The position numbers were made by a program, and so were the translations under genes. Below the pieces are notes generated by a model that saw only the letters and a program-made list of their open reading frames with translations, was not told the DNA's origin and searched no databases. From positions 21,721,225 through 21,785,224 of the forward strand of contig NC_059073.1 in the NCBI RefSeq assembly GCF_020497125.1: 64,000 bases of DNA, read 5' to 3'. Positions 1 through 10,150 of this stretch are shown in pieces. The stretch is from Mauremys mutica (Eukaryota; Chordata; Testudines; Geoemydidae). The number at the start of each line of letters is the position of its first letter. Positions within the stretch are counted from its first letter, which is position 1.

Positions 1-1
1 A

Positions 2-504
2 TGGAGCACTGGCGAATTGCAGGACCTCATTAGTGTTTGGGGGGAGGAAGCTGTGCAGTCCCAGCTGCGCTCCAGCCGTAGGAATTACGATATCTTTGAG
101 CAGGTATCAAGGTCCATGCTGGATAGGGGCCATGATCGGGATGCACTACAATGCAGGGTGAAAGTTAAAGAGCTGCGGAGTGCCTATTACAAAGCCCGCG
201 AGGGTAATCGCTGATCCGGAGCTGCCCCCACGACCTGCCGTTTTTACAGGGAGATGGACGCGATACTTGGGGGTGACCCCACTGCCAATCCCAGGACCAC
301 GATGGACACTTCTGAGCCGGGTGGGGGACAGGAGGAGGAGGAGGAGGCGGAGGCGGGGGGGGGAGGAATACGCGAGTGACACCCCAGAAGACACCCCAGA
401 GTCCCTTGAGGCATGCAGCCAGGAGCTCTTCTCAAGCCAGGAGGAAAGTACCCAATCGCAGCAGCCAGCAGTTGCAGAAGGACAAGCAGAGCAGCGGGTT
501 ACCG
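2..504 (+). pseudogene. Harbinger A Myb/SANT-like protein, exon 1 (broken, 5' partial)
   Basis: The frame from base 2 reads into a Myb/SANT-like DNA-binding domain: an initial Trp, then VWGEEAVQSQLRSSRRN, then HDRDALQCRVKVKELR. It aligns residue by residue with exon 1 of element B. In the family this protein binds the transposon termini and works with the transposase. A TGA at 212-214 interrupts the frame where an Arg codon is expected (CGA to TGA, a typical CpG decay). A second break lies around the nine-G run at 355-363, after which the acidic/Ser-rich part continues in another frame (TPESLEACSQELFSSQEES). The exon ends at 504 before the donor GTAAGC (505-510), leaving one base of a split codon. 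The start codon lies upstream of the window. Confidence 0.82.
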
Positions 505-577
505 GTAAGCGGCTTTCATTTTCTGGGTGGAAATGTTTCTGGAGAGGAAGGGGGGTTCGGGCTGTATGCATGCCAGC

Positions 578-1063
578 CTAGATGTGGAATAGCCCATTGA
601 TGTGGTCTATCACGTCGCGGTAATCGTCTGCAGTTATCTCAGCAAAAGTTTCAGCCAGAGCGTGGGCAATATGCCTGCGCAGGTTTATAGGGAGAGCCAC
701 TGTTGTCCTTGTCCCAGTCAGGCTAACGCGTCCGCGCCACTGTGCCGCGAGGGGGGGGGGGACCATCGCTGAACACAGGCAACCCGCATAGGGTCCAGGG
801 CGGAATCCACATTGCTGTAGAAGAGCCTCCCGCTGTTCCCTAGTGACTCGCAGCAAGGAGATATCTTCCAGGATTAACTCCTGTGAAAAATGTTGGGAGA
901 CTCTTTAGTGAAGCTAGTGATAGAGATAGGGAGATAGTGAAGATCACCCCTGCAGCTGCATCTTCACTCAAACCCTCTATCACTGAAGCTTACCCAAAGC
1001 AACCAGCACCCCTCTATCACTCAAGCCCCACTTCTCCCTCTATAAGCACCCCTCACTCACCAT
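578..1063 (-). CDS. Candidate third Harbinger gene (antisense, intronic), copy A
   Basis: On the minus strand, 880-578 is a 303-base open exon (100 codons plus TAG) lying in the Myb intron and just overlapping nothing of exon 1. Its protein contains RPGPYA, WRGRV, LP-NL-RR, ETF-E and DY, all shared with the antisense frame of element B (30428-30126). By hand I count about 30 identities over some 72 aligned residues. The exon starts right after a pyrimidine-rich tract and CACAG. Upstream, an ATG at 1063-1061 is followed at once by a strong donor (GTGAGTG, 1060-1054). Joining 1061 to 880 gives ATG then GAG in the open frame, about 101 aa. The alternative is an unspliced frame from 904. I recognise no known domain and infer no function. 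It is open while both other genes of this copy are broken, though short frames can stay open by chance. Confidence 0.5.
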
Positions 1064-1207
1064 TTCGTGGCTTCTGCTGTGTTATGTGTGTGGTAAAAGA
1101 ATGCTAAAGTGAGGACTAAGAACTCCTTCAGTGTGTGGGAATTTCAGTCTTGAGATAATGAACACAATGCTTCCCTGTTAAATGTTGTCAATTCTTTTTT
1201 TCTAAAG

Positions 1208-1734
1208 TGACCTTGACTGCTGGACTGACCAGATGTACCACAGCACAGAAGCTGCAGAATTTGAGAAAAAATCCCCGAAAGAGCAAGGAAGACATGCTGA
1301 GGACTGTTATTGCTCACTCTGCTAGAGAGAGTAAAAACTTGCAGGAGTGGAGAGACAAGGAAAGCAGGATCCGCAAGAGAAATGCAGTGGCCAAGAGGAA
1401 AAGCACAGAGAAGCTGCTAAGCATCCTGTCGCGCCAAGCGGACTCTATCGAGTCACTCGTTGCCATGCAAGCAGAGCACTACCGTGCTACTCCCCCACCC
1501 CCCCCGTCCCAAAGCTTTTTGCCTTGTGCACCAATGTCAGTTCAAACCCCCCTTCCCCAGCATCCAGGTTCTTACCACCACCAGCTGCCTCCAACACCTG
1601 TACGTTCACCAACCAGCCCTGCTAACTACAACCCTTACCCTCTGCACTCAACCCCCATCACCATGCAGTTTATGCACCCTGAAGTGCAGGATTCATTGCA
1701 CAGCACTCCAGACAGGACGTATGCAAACTTGTGA
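1208..1734 (+). pseudogene. Harbinger A Myb/SANT-like protein, exon 2
   Basis: The acceptor is the AG at 1206-1207 after a T-rich tract; joining 504 to 1208 keeps frame (G + TG gives Val). The exon encodes a basic, probably helical segment (QNLRKNPRKSKEDMLRTV, then charged residues and a KRKSTEKLLSILSRQADSIE stretch) and a Pro-rich tail ending STPDRTYANL before TGA at 1732-1734. This charged-coil plus Pro-rich C-terminus is the usual second half of the protein in this family. The exon itself has no internal stop, but the gene is broken in exon 1. AATAAA follows at 1821. Confidence 0.8.
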
Positions 1735-1820
1735 CTGTGCAGTTCACCAACCCACACCCCTGCCCTCTTGTGTTCATGAAATGTTGTGTTTCTGTCTGTC
1801 AAGGAAGTTTTTTTCTTTTC

Positions 1821-1857
1821 AATAAAACAATTCTTGGCTTTGAAAACAGTCTTTATT
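1821..1857. terminator. Convergent poly(A) signals of Harbinger A
   Basis: AATAAA at 1821-1826 on the plus strand lies about 90 bases after the Myb stop. TTTATT at 1852-1857 is AATAAA on the minus strand, about 120 bases after the transposase stop. The two genes therefore end tail to tail. Confidence 0.7.
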
Positions 1858-1975
1858 ATAGCAGATAGTGAAAGATACCTTAGCCCAGTAAAGAAAGAGG
1901 CACTGCAAATCATTTTAGGGATAATAGAATAACTGTGTAAACAGTGCAATTCACTCCCATGCAAGGCAGCAAACA

Positions 1976-3220
1976 TTACTGTTGGCTTTCAGCCTCAAAT
2001 TCTTCCCTCAAGGCATCCCTAATCCTTGTAGCCCTGTGCTGGGCCTCTCTATTAGCCCTGCTCTCTGGCTGTGCATATTTAGCCTCCAGGACTTGAACCT
2101 CGGTGGTCCATGCCTGACTGAATGTTTCACCCTTCCCTTCACAAATATTATGGAGGGTACAGCAAGCGGATATAACCGCGGGGATGCTGCTTTCCCCCAA
2201 GTCTAGCTTCCCATACAAGGAACGCCAGCGGGCTTTTAAACGCCCAAAAGCACACTCCACAGTCATTCGGCACCGGCTCAGCCTGTAGTTGAACCGGTCC
2301 TTGCTCCTGTCAAGCTTCCCTGTATAGGGTTTCATGAGCCAAGGCAGTAACGGGTAAGCGGGGTCTCCAAGTATCACAATGGCCATTTCGACGTCCCCTA
2401 CTGTGATCTTCCTGTCTGGGAAAAAAGTCCCTGCCTGCATCTTCCTGAACAGGCCACTGTTCCGAAAGATGCGTGCATCATGCACCTTTCCAGGCCAGCC
2501 TGTGTAAATGTCAATGAAACGCCCACGGTGATCCACAAGCGCCTGGAGAACCATAGAGAAATACCCCTTACGATTAACGTACTCTGATGCCAGGTGGGGG
2601 GGGGGCCAGAATAGGAATATGCGTCCCATCTATCGCCCCTCCACAGTTAGGGAAACCCATTTGTGCAAAGCCATCCACAATGTCCTGCACGCTCCCCAGA
2701 GTCACGGTCTTTCTTAGCAGGATGCGATTAATTGCCTTGCAAACTTGCATCAAAACGATTCCAACGGTCGACTTTCCCACTCCAAACTGGTTCCCGACCG
2801 ACAGCTGTCTGGAGTTGCCAGCTTCCAGATTGCAATAGCCACCCACTTTTCCACTGTCAGGGCAGCTCTCAATCTTGTGTCCTTGCGCCGCAGGGTGGGG
2901 GCGAGCTCAGCACACAGTCCCATGAAAGTGGCTTTTCTCATACGAAAGTTCTGCAGCCAATGCTCGTCATCCCAGACTTCCATGACGATGTGATCCCACC
3001 AGTCAGTGCTTGTTTCCCGAGCCCAAAAGCGGCGTTCAACAGTGCTGAGCATTTCTGTGAATGCCACAAGCACTGTAGTGTCACACGCGGCAGGCAAATC
3101 CATATCGATATCATCGTCAGACTCCTCACTGTCACTTTGGAGCTGAAGGAATAGCTCGACTGCCAAACGTGTTGTGCTGGTGACACTCATCAGCACAGTC
3201 CTCAGCAGCTCGGGCTCCAT
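1976..3220 (-). pseudogene. Harbinger A DDE transposase (HARBI1-like), frameshifted
   Basis: The start is chosen at ATG 3220-3218 (MEPELL), which parallels MEPAAI in element B; the stop is TAA at 1978-1976. In order it shows an acidic N-terminus, RRFWARETSTDWWD, a helix-turn-helix region (NQFGVGKSTVG), and the catalytic positions GGAIDGTHI (Asp), KVHDARIFRN (Asp) and VECAFGRLK (Glu). GDPAYPL is also present. All three DDE residues survive, but two frameshifts break the gene: one around 2795-2805 and one at the ten-G run 2596-2605. About 415 codons, close to the intact 427-aa copy. The family cuts and pastes the element using the terminal repeats. Confidence 0.9.
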
Positions 3221-3429
3221 TTCCCACAGAAATCGCGATTCACACAGAGCAGAAAGACACTCACAATGGCGCCAAACGTTGCCGGAAAGACAGAATGCTG
3301 GGATGTGAAGCGATGCACCACGGGGCGTTGGAACAGGAAGTGGAATGACCCACACACTTCCTTCCCCTTCCCACAATACTCAGCGCCAAAACGGCACCAA
3401 AACGGGACGAGGTGCTCTGTGGGATAGCT

Positions 3430-3592
3430 GCCCACAATGCACCTCTCAATACAGCGCTGGAAAGTGCTGCAAGTGTGGCCACACTGCAGCGCTGGTAGCT
3501 GTCAGTGTGGCCACACTCCAGCGCTGGCCCTACACAGCTGCATGACCAGCGCTGTAACTCCCAGCGCTGCAACTTGTAAGTGTAGCCAAGCC
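3430..3592. repeat. Right subterminal region of Harbinger A with AGCGCT array
   Basis: Five copies of the six-base palindrome AGCGCT lie at 3453, 3488, 3520, 3548 and 3563, mostly within CCAGCGCTGG-like contexts. They are followed by the terminal sequence. GCCCACAATGCACC (3430-3443) matches a motif found near both ends of element B. This is the expected position for binding sites of the transposon proteins. Confidence 0.6.
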
Positions 3593-3683
3593 CACAGACA
3601 GGATAGCTCTCTCCCATCAGCATAGGGGAGTCTTCACTTTAGCGCTAGAGCAGCATAAGTGTTTTAAGTGTAGACCTGCCCTC
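3593..3683. mobile_element. MITE end fragment
   Basis: Sequence ending GTGTAGACCTGCCCT, with one more AGCGCT at 3641, looks like one terminus of a miniature DNA transposon (minus-strand end AGGGCAGGTCTACAC). Only one half is seen next to Harbinger A, suggesting A inserted into it. Confidence 0.45.
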
Positions 3684-3795
3684 AGTGTGTCACAGCTAAA
3701 TACAAGGAGGAACAGATTTAGCCTAAGTAGTTAACATATATTTCAAGGGAGCATTCAAGGTGAAGTGGGCCGTTAACACCCCTCAGTTATTTGTC
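3684..3795. mobile_element. Penelope-like element fragment
   Basis: The stretch with GTGTCACAGCTAAATACAAG and GTGGGCCGTTAACACCCCTC is a non-coding piece I associate with turtle Penelope-like elements, from memory of such repeats. No protein remains. It borders the MITE fragment, consistent with nesting. Confidence 0.4.
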
Positions 3796-4574
3796 TTCCA
3801 GTGGCAGGACTTTCACTTACCCTTGAATTCTATCACTCCATTAAAATCACCAAGTGGTTAATTAGCTCTGTTCAAATTATTTTGGCAGCCTAGCAAGCAA
3901 ACTTTACCAGAGCCCTTCTTCTGTCTGTGTTTTTAGCATCCCTAGATTAACAGTGCTATGGAAGGTGCTGTATGGCGAGTGATCCAAATTTCGGTTTACT
4001 GCTCCATCTGCTCCAAAGACTAACCCTTTTGCTGAAGGATCATGATCAGGGCACTTGTTTCTAACGACAATGATCATTTCAAACCCAAATGCCCATGCTA
4101 GGAAGCAAGCCACAGGCTCAAGTGAAGCAGTCTTTATATTTATTATCCACTGGCATATCATGCTGCATGACTTTCCCCCACAAAAGCCACGAAGAACTGA
4201 CAGGTGGTATAAAGCATTCCAATTCAGTAGTAGCTGCATCTCCTGCGATGAGGACACTTGATCACATTTTTAATCTTTTGTTTCACATTGCTAGTAAAGG
4301 GAGATTTAATTCCCTTCCGTTGTCCCACTGACACTTTATTATGGCCGTTCTGGTAGCATGACAATGTGAGGCTGGCAGGATTTCAGCACTACTTTTTCCC
4401 CAACAAATTGACAGATTTTAGACTTTACCTGCAATTAAATAACTATTTTGCAGCAGTTTTTTCCTACCTTGCAAGAAGGATATGGGTATCAAATCTACCA
4501 TGCAGCTTGTCTGTCTCTGAAGCCAATTGCTCCAGTGAACTAAATTTGGCCTATAGGAGCTTAGCTCAAGGTCA
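3796..4574. other. No recognised feature
   Basis: AT-moderate single-copy-looking DNA. The short open frames on both strands have no recognisable domain. Confidence 0.5.
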
Positions 4575-4930
4575 GGATTAAAACAAATAAAAGGAAGTTC
4601 TCCTTCACGCAGCGCTCAGTCAACTTGTGGAACTCCTTACCTGAGGAGGTTGTGAAGGCTAGGACTATAACAGCGTTTAAAAGAGAACTGGATAAATTCA
4701 TGGTGGTTAAGTCCATAAATGGCTATTAGCTAGGATGGGTAAGGAATGGTGTCCCTAGCCTCTGTTTGTCAGAGGATGGAGATGGATGGCAGGAGAGAGA
4801 TCACTTGATCATTGCCTGTTAGGTTCACTCCCTCTGGGGCACCTGGCATTGGCCACTGTCGGTAGACAGATACTGGGCTAGATGGACCTTTGGTCTGACC
4901 TGGTACGGCTGTTCTTATGTTCTTATGTTA
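4575..4930 (+). mobile_element. CR1 LINE 3' end
   Basis: 5'-truncated CR1 tail containing GGAAGTTCTCCTTCACGCAG, GCTAGATGGACCTTTGGTCT and the terminal direct repeats GTTCTTATGTTCTTATG. Such short terminal repeats replace a poly(A) tail in CR1. A related tail lies in antisense at 15655-16180. Confidence 0.85.
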
Positions 4931-5627
4931 CGTTATGTTTCAATTTCAGAGTGGAATTTTCAAAACTGCCTACAGGAGTGTGGCACCCACTTCCGCTGAC
5001 TTTTGATAAGAGTTGGGCACCTGAGTCCTAGAGGTGGTTGAAAAACCTTGAAAAAAAAATCACACAAATACTTTAAAAATTTGTCCGTTTTTGAGAAATG
5101 CTATCATTTCATTGAATGTTGACACTGAAAAAGCATAAAGGTGGTTGAAAAAACTGGACATTTTCAATGACATTTTTTGTTAAATATTTGAAGGACTTTT
5201 TAAAATTGAAAATCATTCTCCATGAACAATTTGCGAATAACTTGAAATTTGGGAGATTTCCACCAAAATTGAACATCAGCTACCTTTGAAAATCCCACTT
5301 GTAACTCTAGACCAGCGGCTGGTACCAAGACTTTTTTCTGGTGGGGAAGTAGAGGTCTGATATTTACTTCTATCGCCTCTGAAACTTATAAAGAAGTGGA
5401 TAAATGTTTGATTTTACTTATTATGAGAGATGAGTCTGACACAAAACTCAATCTGAAAACCAATGAACTTTGTGGAAGACCAGATATGGATCAAAACTTT
5501 TATGCCTCTCTGTATAATAGGTCAGATTTATAATGGACACTATTGGCCATTGCACAGTGCTTAGGTACAAAAGGCTAGATTTACAAAGTGACTTAGGTGT
5601 CTAATTGCTCCTTTAGGTGTCCAAGTC
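4931..5627. other. AT-rich stretch with weak fold-back
   Basis: GAATTTTCAAAACTGCC near 4955 and CTTTGAAAATCCCACT near 5285 are roughly inverted, as in a common short fold-back repeat family of this window. The interior (repeated GTGGTTGAAAAA) is unassigned. Confidence 0.35.
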
Positions 5628-5677
5628 CCAGATTTCTAGATTCTAAGACCAGATGGGACCATTGTGATAATCTAGTC

Positions 5678-6428
5678 CAGGGGTTCTCAGGACAAATTAT
5701 TTTGTGGCCTCAGAGTGTGGCCACCAACTCTTGCTGGTGGCTGCTCTCACACTTCTTCCTAAAATTCTTAATTACCATTAAGAAAAACAAATAAATATGC
5801 ACAAATACACATCCAAATCATCATAATTTATTTATTGCTAGTTAGTAAGCCTGCTTTATTTGTCCCCAGGCTTGGCAGGGCTGAGTAAATCTGCTGTGAA
5901 AAGTGATACTTATATGTAATAAGTATCACTTTTCACAGCAGACTTACTCAGCCCTGCCAAGTCTGGGGACAAATTAAGCCCTGGACAGGGGATGGGGGAG
6001 GCAGCAGGGGCCGGATCGATGGTGGAGGGTTGATGGGGAGGCAGCGGGGGCCTGAGCCTGGAGCCCCACGGCTAGGGGGTGGAATCCAAAGCCACGCGGC
6101 CAGAGCCTGGGGCTGGAGCCCAAAGCCAGAGTCTGCCTTCATATCATCCCTGGGCTGAAGCCCAAACCCTGAACCCCACTATCCCTGGGAAGGTGGGGAA
6201 CTCACCAGTGGCCTGCTCCTCCAGCATTGTGCCCCAGGTGTCTCCAGGGGAGGGGCAGGCCCAACTGGAAGCCCCAGGAACCAACACCAATGCTGTCCAT
6301 CCAGGAGCAGCCAGGGAGTGGGAAGGGGCCACTGCTCCCCTCCGCCAGCACATCCCAGGAGGTTGTGGCCGCAAGAAAAGCCCCTGGAGGCTGCATGTGG
6401 CCACGGTGGTCGCATTCGAGAAACACTG
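5678..6428. mobile_element. Non-autonomous hAT element, 751 bp
   Basis: Left end CAGGGGTTCTCA; right end GAGAAACACTG, whose complement CAGTGTTTCTC pairs with it. Flanks are ATCTAGTC (5670-5677) and ACCTAGTC (6429-6436), a 7/8 match to an 8-bp duplication as expected for hAT. No transposase frame is present. A large near-perfect hairpin lies inside at 5857-5976. Confidence 0.85.
5857..5976. repeat. 57-bp near-perfect inverted repeat
   Basis: Arms 5857-5913 and 5919-5976 pair with only a few mismatches around a five-base loop ATGTA. Each arm contains GCAGGGCTGAGTAA and GTGAAAAGTGATACTTAT or its complement. Confidence 0.9.
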
Positions 6429-6709
6429 ACCTAGTCTGACCTCCTGTGTAACACAGGCCACAGAACTTCCCCAAAATAATTCCTAGAGCAGATTTAAAAA
6501 AAAAATCCACTCTTGATCTTGAATCGTCAGAGACTCACCACGACACTTTGTAAATTGTTCCAATGGTAATTACTCTCACCATTAAGAATTTACAACTTAT
6601 TTCAAGTCTAAATGTGTGTAGTTTCAACTTCCAGCCATTGGATCATGTCATACCTTTCTCAGCTAGATTAAAGACCTCATTATTCAATATTAGTTCCCCA
6701 TATAGATAA

Positions 6710-6913
6710 TTATAGACTCAAGTCACCCCTTAACCTTCTCTTTGTTAAACTCAATAGATTGAGCTTGAGTCTATCACTACAAGGCATGTTTTCTAATCCT
6801 TTAATCATTCTCGTGGCTCTTCTCTGAACCCTCTCCAATTTATCAATATCCTTCTTGAATTGTGGACACCAAAACTGGACACAGTATGCCAGCAGCACTT
6901 GCACCAATGCCAA
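6710..6913 (-). pseudogene. CR1 ORF2 polymerase, C-terminal fragment
   Basis: The frame reads [20 protein letters not shown], then [10 protein letters not shown] and KRRLRGDL, the typical end of the CR1 reverse transcriptase protein after the catalytic domain. Everything upstream of the fragment, including the RT active site, is absent. A dead remnant of the surrounding CR1 piece. Confidence 0.85.
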
Positions 6914-7180
6914 ATACAGAGGTCAAATAACCTCTCTACTCCTACTTGAGTTTTCCCTGTTTACACATCCCAGGATAGCTGTTTAGCTCCCAGTGTGAAG
7001 CTGTGGCCAAATGTTCAGCTGATTCTCCACCACAGCCCCTCAAATCTTTTTCAGAGTGTCTGCTCCCCAGGATAGAGTCCTCCATCCTGTAAGTATGGAC
7101 TTACTTTCTTTGTTCCCAGATGTATACATTTAGCTGTATTAATGTGACTCTGATATTCACCAAACCCCCAGTCAGCTACC

Positions 7181-7539
7181 ACTGAATCTGGTAGATGCCT
7201 AAACTTACTCTGTGTCTAAGTTTTTGTAAAAAAAAAATCCCTAGGATCCTATGTTCCTACCTCAGGGCATACTCACTGCTGTTACACTCTAGGTGTCCAA
7301 ACAGCTATCTTCCAGCTAAGCCCCAGTGCAATGCACAAACTGGGGGAGGATAGGCGCTCCTTCACCTGCAAGGCCTGATCTGGTAGGTGTGCTCTCAGCA
7401 CACTCACAAAATGGGTCATGGGCAGAAGCGAGGAAGAGGAGAACAACCTCTGATAACTTTTAGCCCACCTGGGATGTAAAAGATCCACATAATTAAAGCG
7501 TCACCGGGCCAGTAAAAATAAAAAGTGTGAGAATGACTC
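7181..7539. other. No recognised feature
   Basis: Nothing assignable; short frames without known domains. Confidence 0.5.
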
Positions 7540-7800
7540 TATAGCTTTGTAGTTCGAGCACTCACCCGGGATCTGAGACACCCAGGATCCAGTCCCCTTG
7601 CTCCAATGGACTAAATATTTATCCAAAGTGGAACAGCTTGAACAGAATATTCTACAGCCCAGTAGTTAAAACAGTCACCTGAGAGATGGCAAATTCCTTT
7701 TCCCCTGCAGGTGGAGGGGGTGGACTTAAACCAGGGTCACCCACATCCCATGTGAGTACCCTAACCTCTGGGCTAAGAGTTGAGGGGGGCAGCGGCAGCC
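7540..7800. repeat. tRNA-like fold-back repeat
   Basis: Three tRNA-like heads occur: GAGCACTCACCCGGGATCTG (sense, about 7555), GCCCAGTAGTTAAAACAGTC (sense, about 7647) and, in antisense, CATCCCATGTGAGTACCCTA (about 7744). The last complements the heads, so the copy can fold back. It looks like a tRNA-derived SINE-type repeat rather than a tRNA gene. Confidence 0.5.
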
Positions 7801-7953
7801 TTCCCCCCTGCATCCTAGCTTCTTGCAAGAAACACCTCAGGTAACTAATTCTGAGAGAGTTCACAGCCTAGAATCTCAGCAGAGATAGGTGCCTCCTTCC
7901 AGCCCGGACTTAAGCGCCTAACTCCCTGAGAGGGATGGGACTTAGAACACACC

Positions 7954-8402
7954 CAGGGCTGGTGCTACCATTAAGGCGAACTAGGTGGTTGCCTAGGGCG
8001 CCAAGATTGGGGGGCGCCAAAAAGCGGTGCCCCCAATTTTTTTTTTTACAGCGGTTCCTCCCCGAGCACGCAGACGCTGCTCCACTTCTCCCACCTCCCA
8101 GGCTTGCGGCGCCAATCAGCTGTTTGGCACGGCAAGCCTGGGAGAGGAGGAGAATTAGAGCCGGGGGCGGCGTGCTCGGGGAGGACGCTGAGCAGAGGTG
8201 AGCTGGGGTGGGGAGGTGCCGCACGGCTCCCAGGGAGGGAGCTGCCGTGGGAGGGTGAAGGGGGCACCTCAGGGCAGGGGGTGGGAGCTGCCATGGGGGG
8301 GGCACCTCAGGGCGGAGGGGGGGCAGAGAGCTGCCACAGGGTTGGGGGGGGCACAAGGTGGAAGTTTCACCTAGGGCACGAAACTTCCTTGCACCGGCCC
8401 TG
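7954..8402. mobile_element. GC-rich non-autonomous hAT-like element, 449 bp
   Basis: Ends CAGGGCTGGTGC and GCACCGGCCCTG are inverted repeats (11/12). Flanks AACACACC (7946-7953) and GATACACC (8403-8410) agree at 6 of 8 positions. The interior is G-rich and non-coding; long open frames across it are compositional. Confidence 0.65.
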
Positions 8403-9984
8403 GATACACCCCTCTCCTTGGCATTTCCCATTGTCTAGCTTAGGTGGGGAGCTCCCTAGTACGAACCTAATTTTTAGGTGCCTATCTCCCTGCAGTCATT
8501 ATATGGGATGTTTGAGCACCTAACTCAGGTATTGTGAATCCTAGTGATTTTCTAGGCACCTAATAGTTAGGCCTGGTGACACTTAGCATCACAAAACCTA
8601 AGCCTCAGATGCCATGTCAGGGCCCAAATAGATACACCGATAGAAACCCTGAATTTCTGAACTTTGGATTCACTTTTGAAATGTATAGTTCTGCCCCTTC
8701 TCTAAACAGGAACTTTAAGACCCAATTTCCTTAGTCACTTAACTTTTCTTTCTAAAATTATATAAACATGTGTGTTTGGAAAAAACAGAACTCCTCTCTT
8801 CCATTGTTCTCTCTACTCTCTGCATAGACTTTAATGACCTAATTGTCAGAGGCCCTGAGCAATCACAGCTCTTGAACTCCACAGGAGGTGAGGGTGCTCA
8901 GCATGTCTGAAAAAAATCAAGCCAGAAAGAGACGGGAATGTTTTACTCAGGGAACTGAACTGTCAAGTCTCAGCATTGGCAAAAGAAACCCAGATTGTTC
9001 AGAAATGCTAATTTAAAGCTGTGTATGTGTGTTTGCACAGGTTGGATTGGTCTGAATATGTCTGAAACAAGTCACAATAAAAGAGAAACTTCCTTTTCTA
9101 CAAGGAAACTTCAAATTCTTGGGGGTTTGAGAAAAGGCTTCTGTTTGAGAGAGCTGCATATGAGTAAGCTTGGAGCGGAAGTGAAAAGGAAATCCCACAC
9201 ATGGCCTAATGAGGTACTGTTGCAGGATAATCACTGCCAAAGAAGCTCAATAGATCAGACTTTGAGTGTCTTTGTCTGTAAAAGTCTGAGTTGAACAAAA
9301 AACATGCATTTCCTTCAGTGGGTTGTTTTTTTTTTTTGCGCTGTTGAAACTATGATTATTATTCCCTCTAAAAAATAATTTCAGTCAGGGCGGTTCAGGG
9401 CTTTCTGACATTTTCTTTCCCATTTTGGAAACTGATTTAACAGTTTTTGTTTTGAATGTCTTGAGACTAAAGAACAATCCTTGAGCAATAAAAGAAAATA
9501 ATATTCATTCTGTTGCCTTCTGTTCATAGCATGTTAGAGCTGACCTTTTAATTTCTTGGAGCAAAGCACTTATGTAGAAAGCAGCTATGGAAAAAATATC
9601 ATGGATAGGAAAATTTTCCTGTCTTAGATCTCCATCCAATAAGAAGGAATAGGAAAGCAAACTCCTGTATACAGCCTGTAAAAAAGCTTTAGGATTCTTC
9701 TAGGAGAAAGAAACATATAAGCGAATGTCACTATTTACCAGAGATGGTCCACTCCCAGCCCTGGAACACTAGATTTGAAGCAAGAACATTATGGAATTAG
9801 TTTGCCTGAAGTAGGCAAAGCTCAAATCTGAATCTGACCTGCTTCCCCCATTCAGGCTTATTTCTAGTTGTATTTATTAATTATTTTTTTAATTACTCCT
9901 TATGATCACATCTCATGATGCATTTGTGCTACAGAAAAATAATGGAGCCATATCCTCAGCTGGTGAAATCAGTATAGCTCCTAA
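8403..9984. other. Mostly unassigned; short fold-back at 8450-8590
   Basis: TTTTTAGGTGCCTATCTCCC near 8470 and TTTCTAGGCACCTAATAG near 8551 are partly inverted, like other small fold-backs here. The rest shows nothing recognisable. Confidence 0.4.
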
Positions 9985-10150
9985 ATAGACAGGAGAAGGG
10001 AATTACTACCACTATCTCCACTTTGATGGGGAACTGAGGCACACAGAAATGAAGTGACTTGCCCAAGGTCACAGGATGGCTATGACACAGTTGGGAGTTG
10101 ACCCAGGTCCCCTGAATATCAGGTGCTGAGATTCCATGGTAACGAGTGGC
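9985..10150 (-). mobile_element. MIR SINE, antisense
   Basis: GGGGAACTGAGGCACACAGA and GTGACTTGCCCAAGGTCACA are the conserved MIR core read in antisense. Confidence 0.75.

Larger units (their letters stand above)
1..3592. mobile_element. PIF/Harbinger element A, left end outside window
   Basis: The window opens inside a Harbinger-type DNA transposon. A Myb/SANT gene runs rightward (2-504 joined to 1208-1734) and a DDE transposase runs leftward (3220-1976), converging on poly(A) signals near 1821-1857. A third frame lies antisense in the Myb intron. The right end is placed where a terminal sequence reads, on the minus strand, GGCTTGGCTACACTTACAAG. This resembles the terminus of element B (GGCCTTGTCTACACTACAAG). 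No target duplication can be checked because the left end is missing. Coding frames carry a nonsense codon and several frameshifts, so this copy is dead. Right boundary uncertain by a few bases. Confidence 0.85.
5628..7180 (-). mobile_element. CR1 LINE fragment, interrupted by a hAT element
   Basis: The minus strand carries the 3' part of a CR1 LINE. The C-terminal end of its polymerase is readable at 6913-6710, and the 3' tail lies at the left (5628-5677 and 6429-6560). The 751-bp hAT element at 5678-6428 splits the tail and left an 8-bp target duplication. Confidence 0.8.

Noticed and set aside
8104..8523. 139-codon Gly-rich frame
   Set aside because: Falls in the G-rich hAT-like element 7954-8402; no domain.
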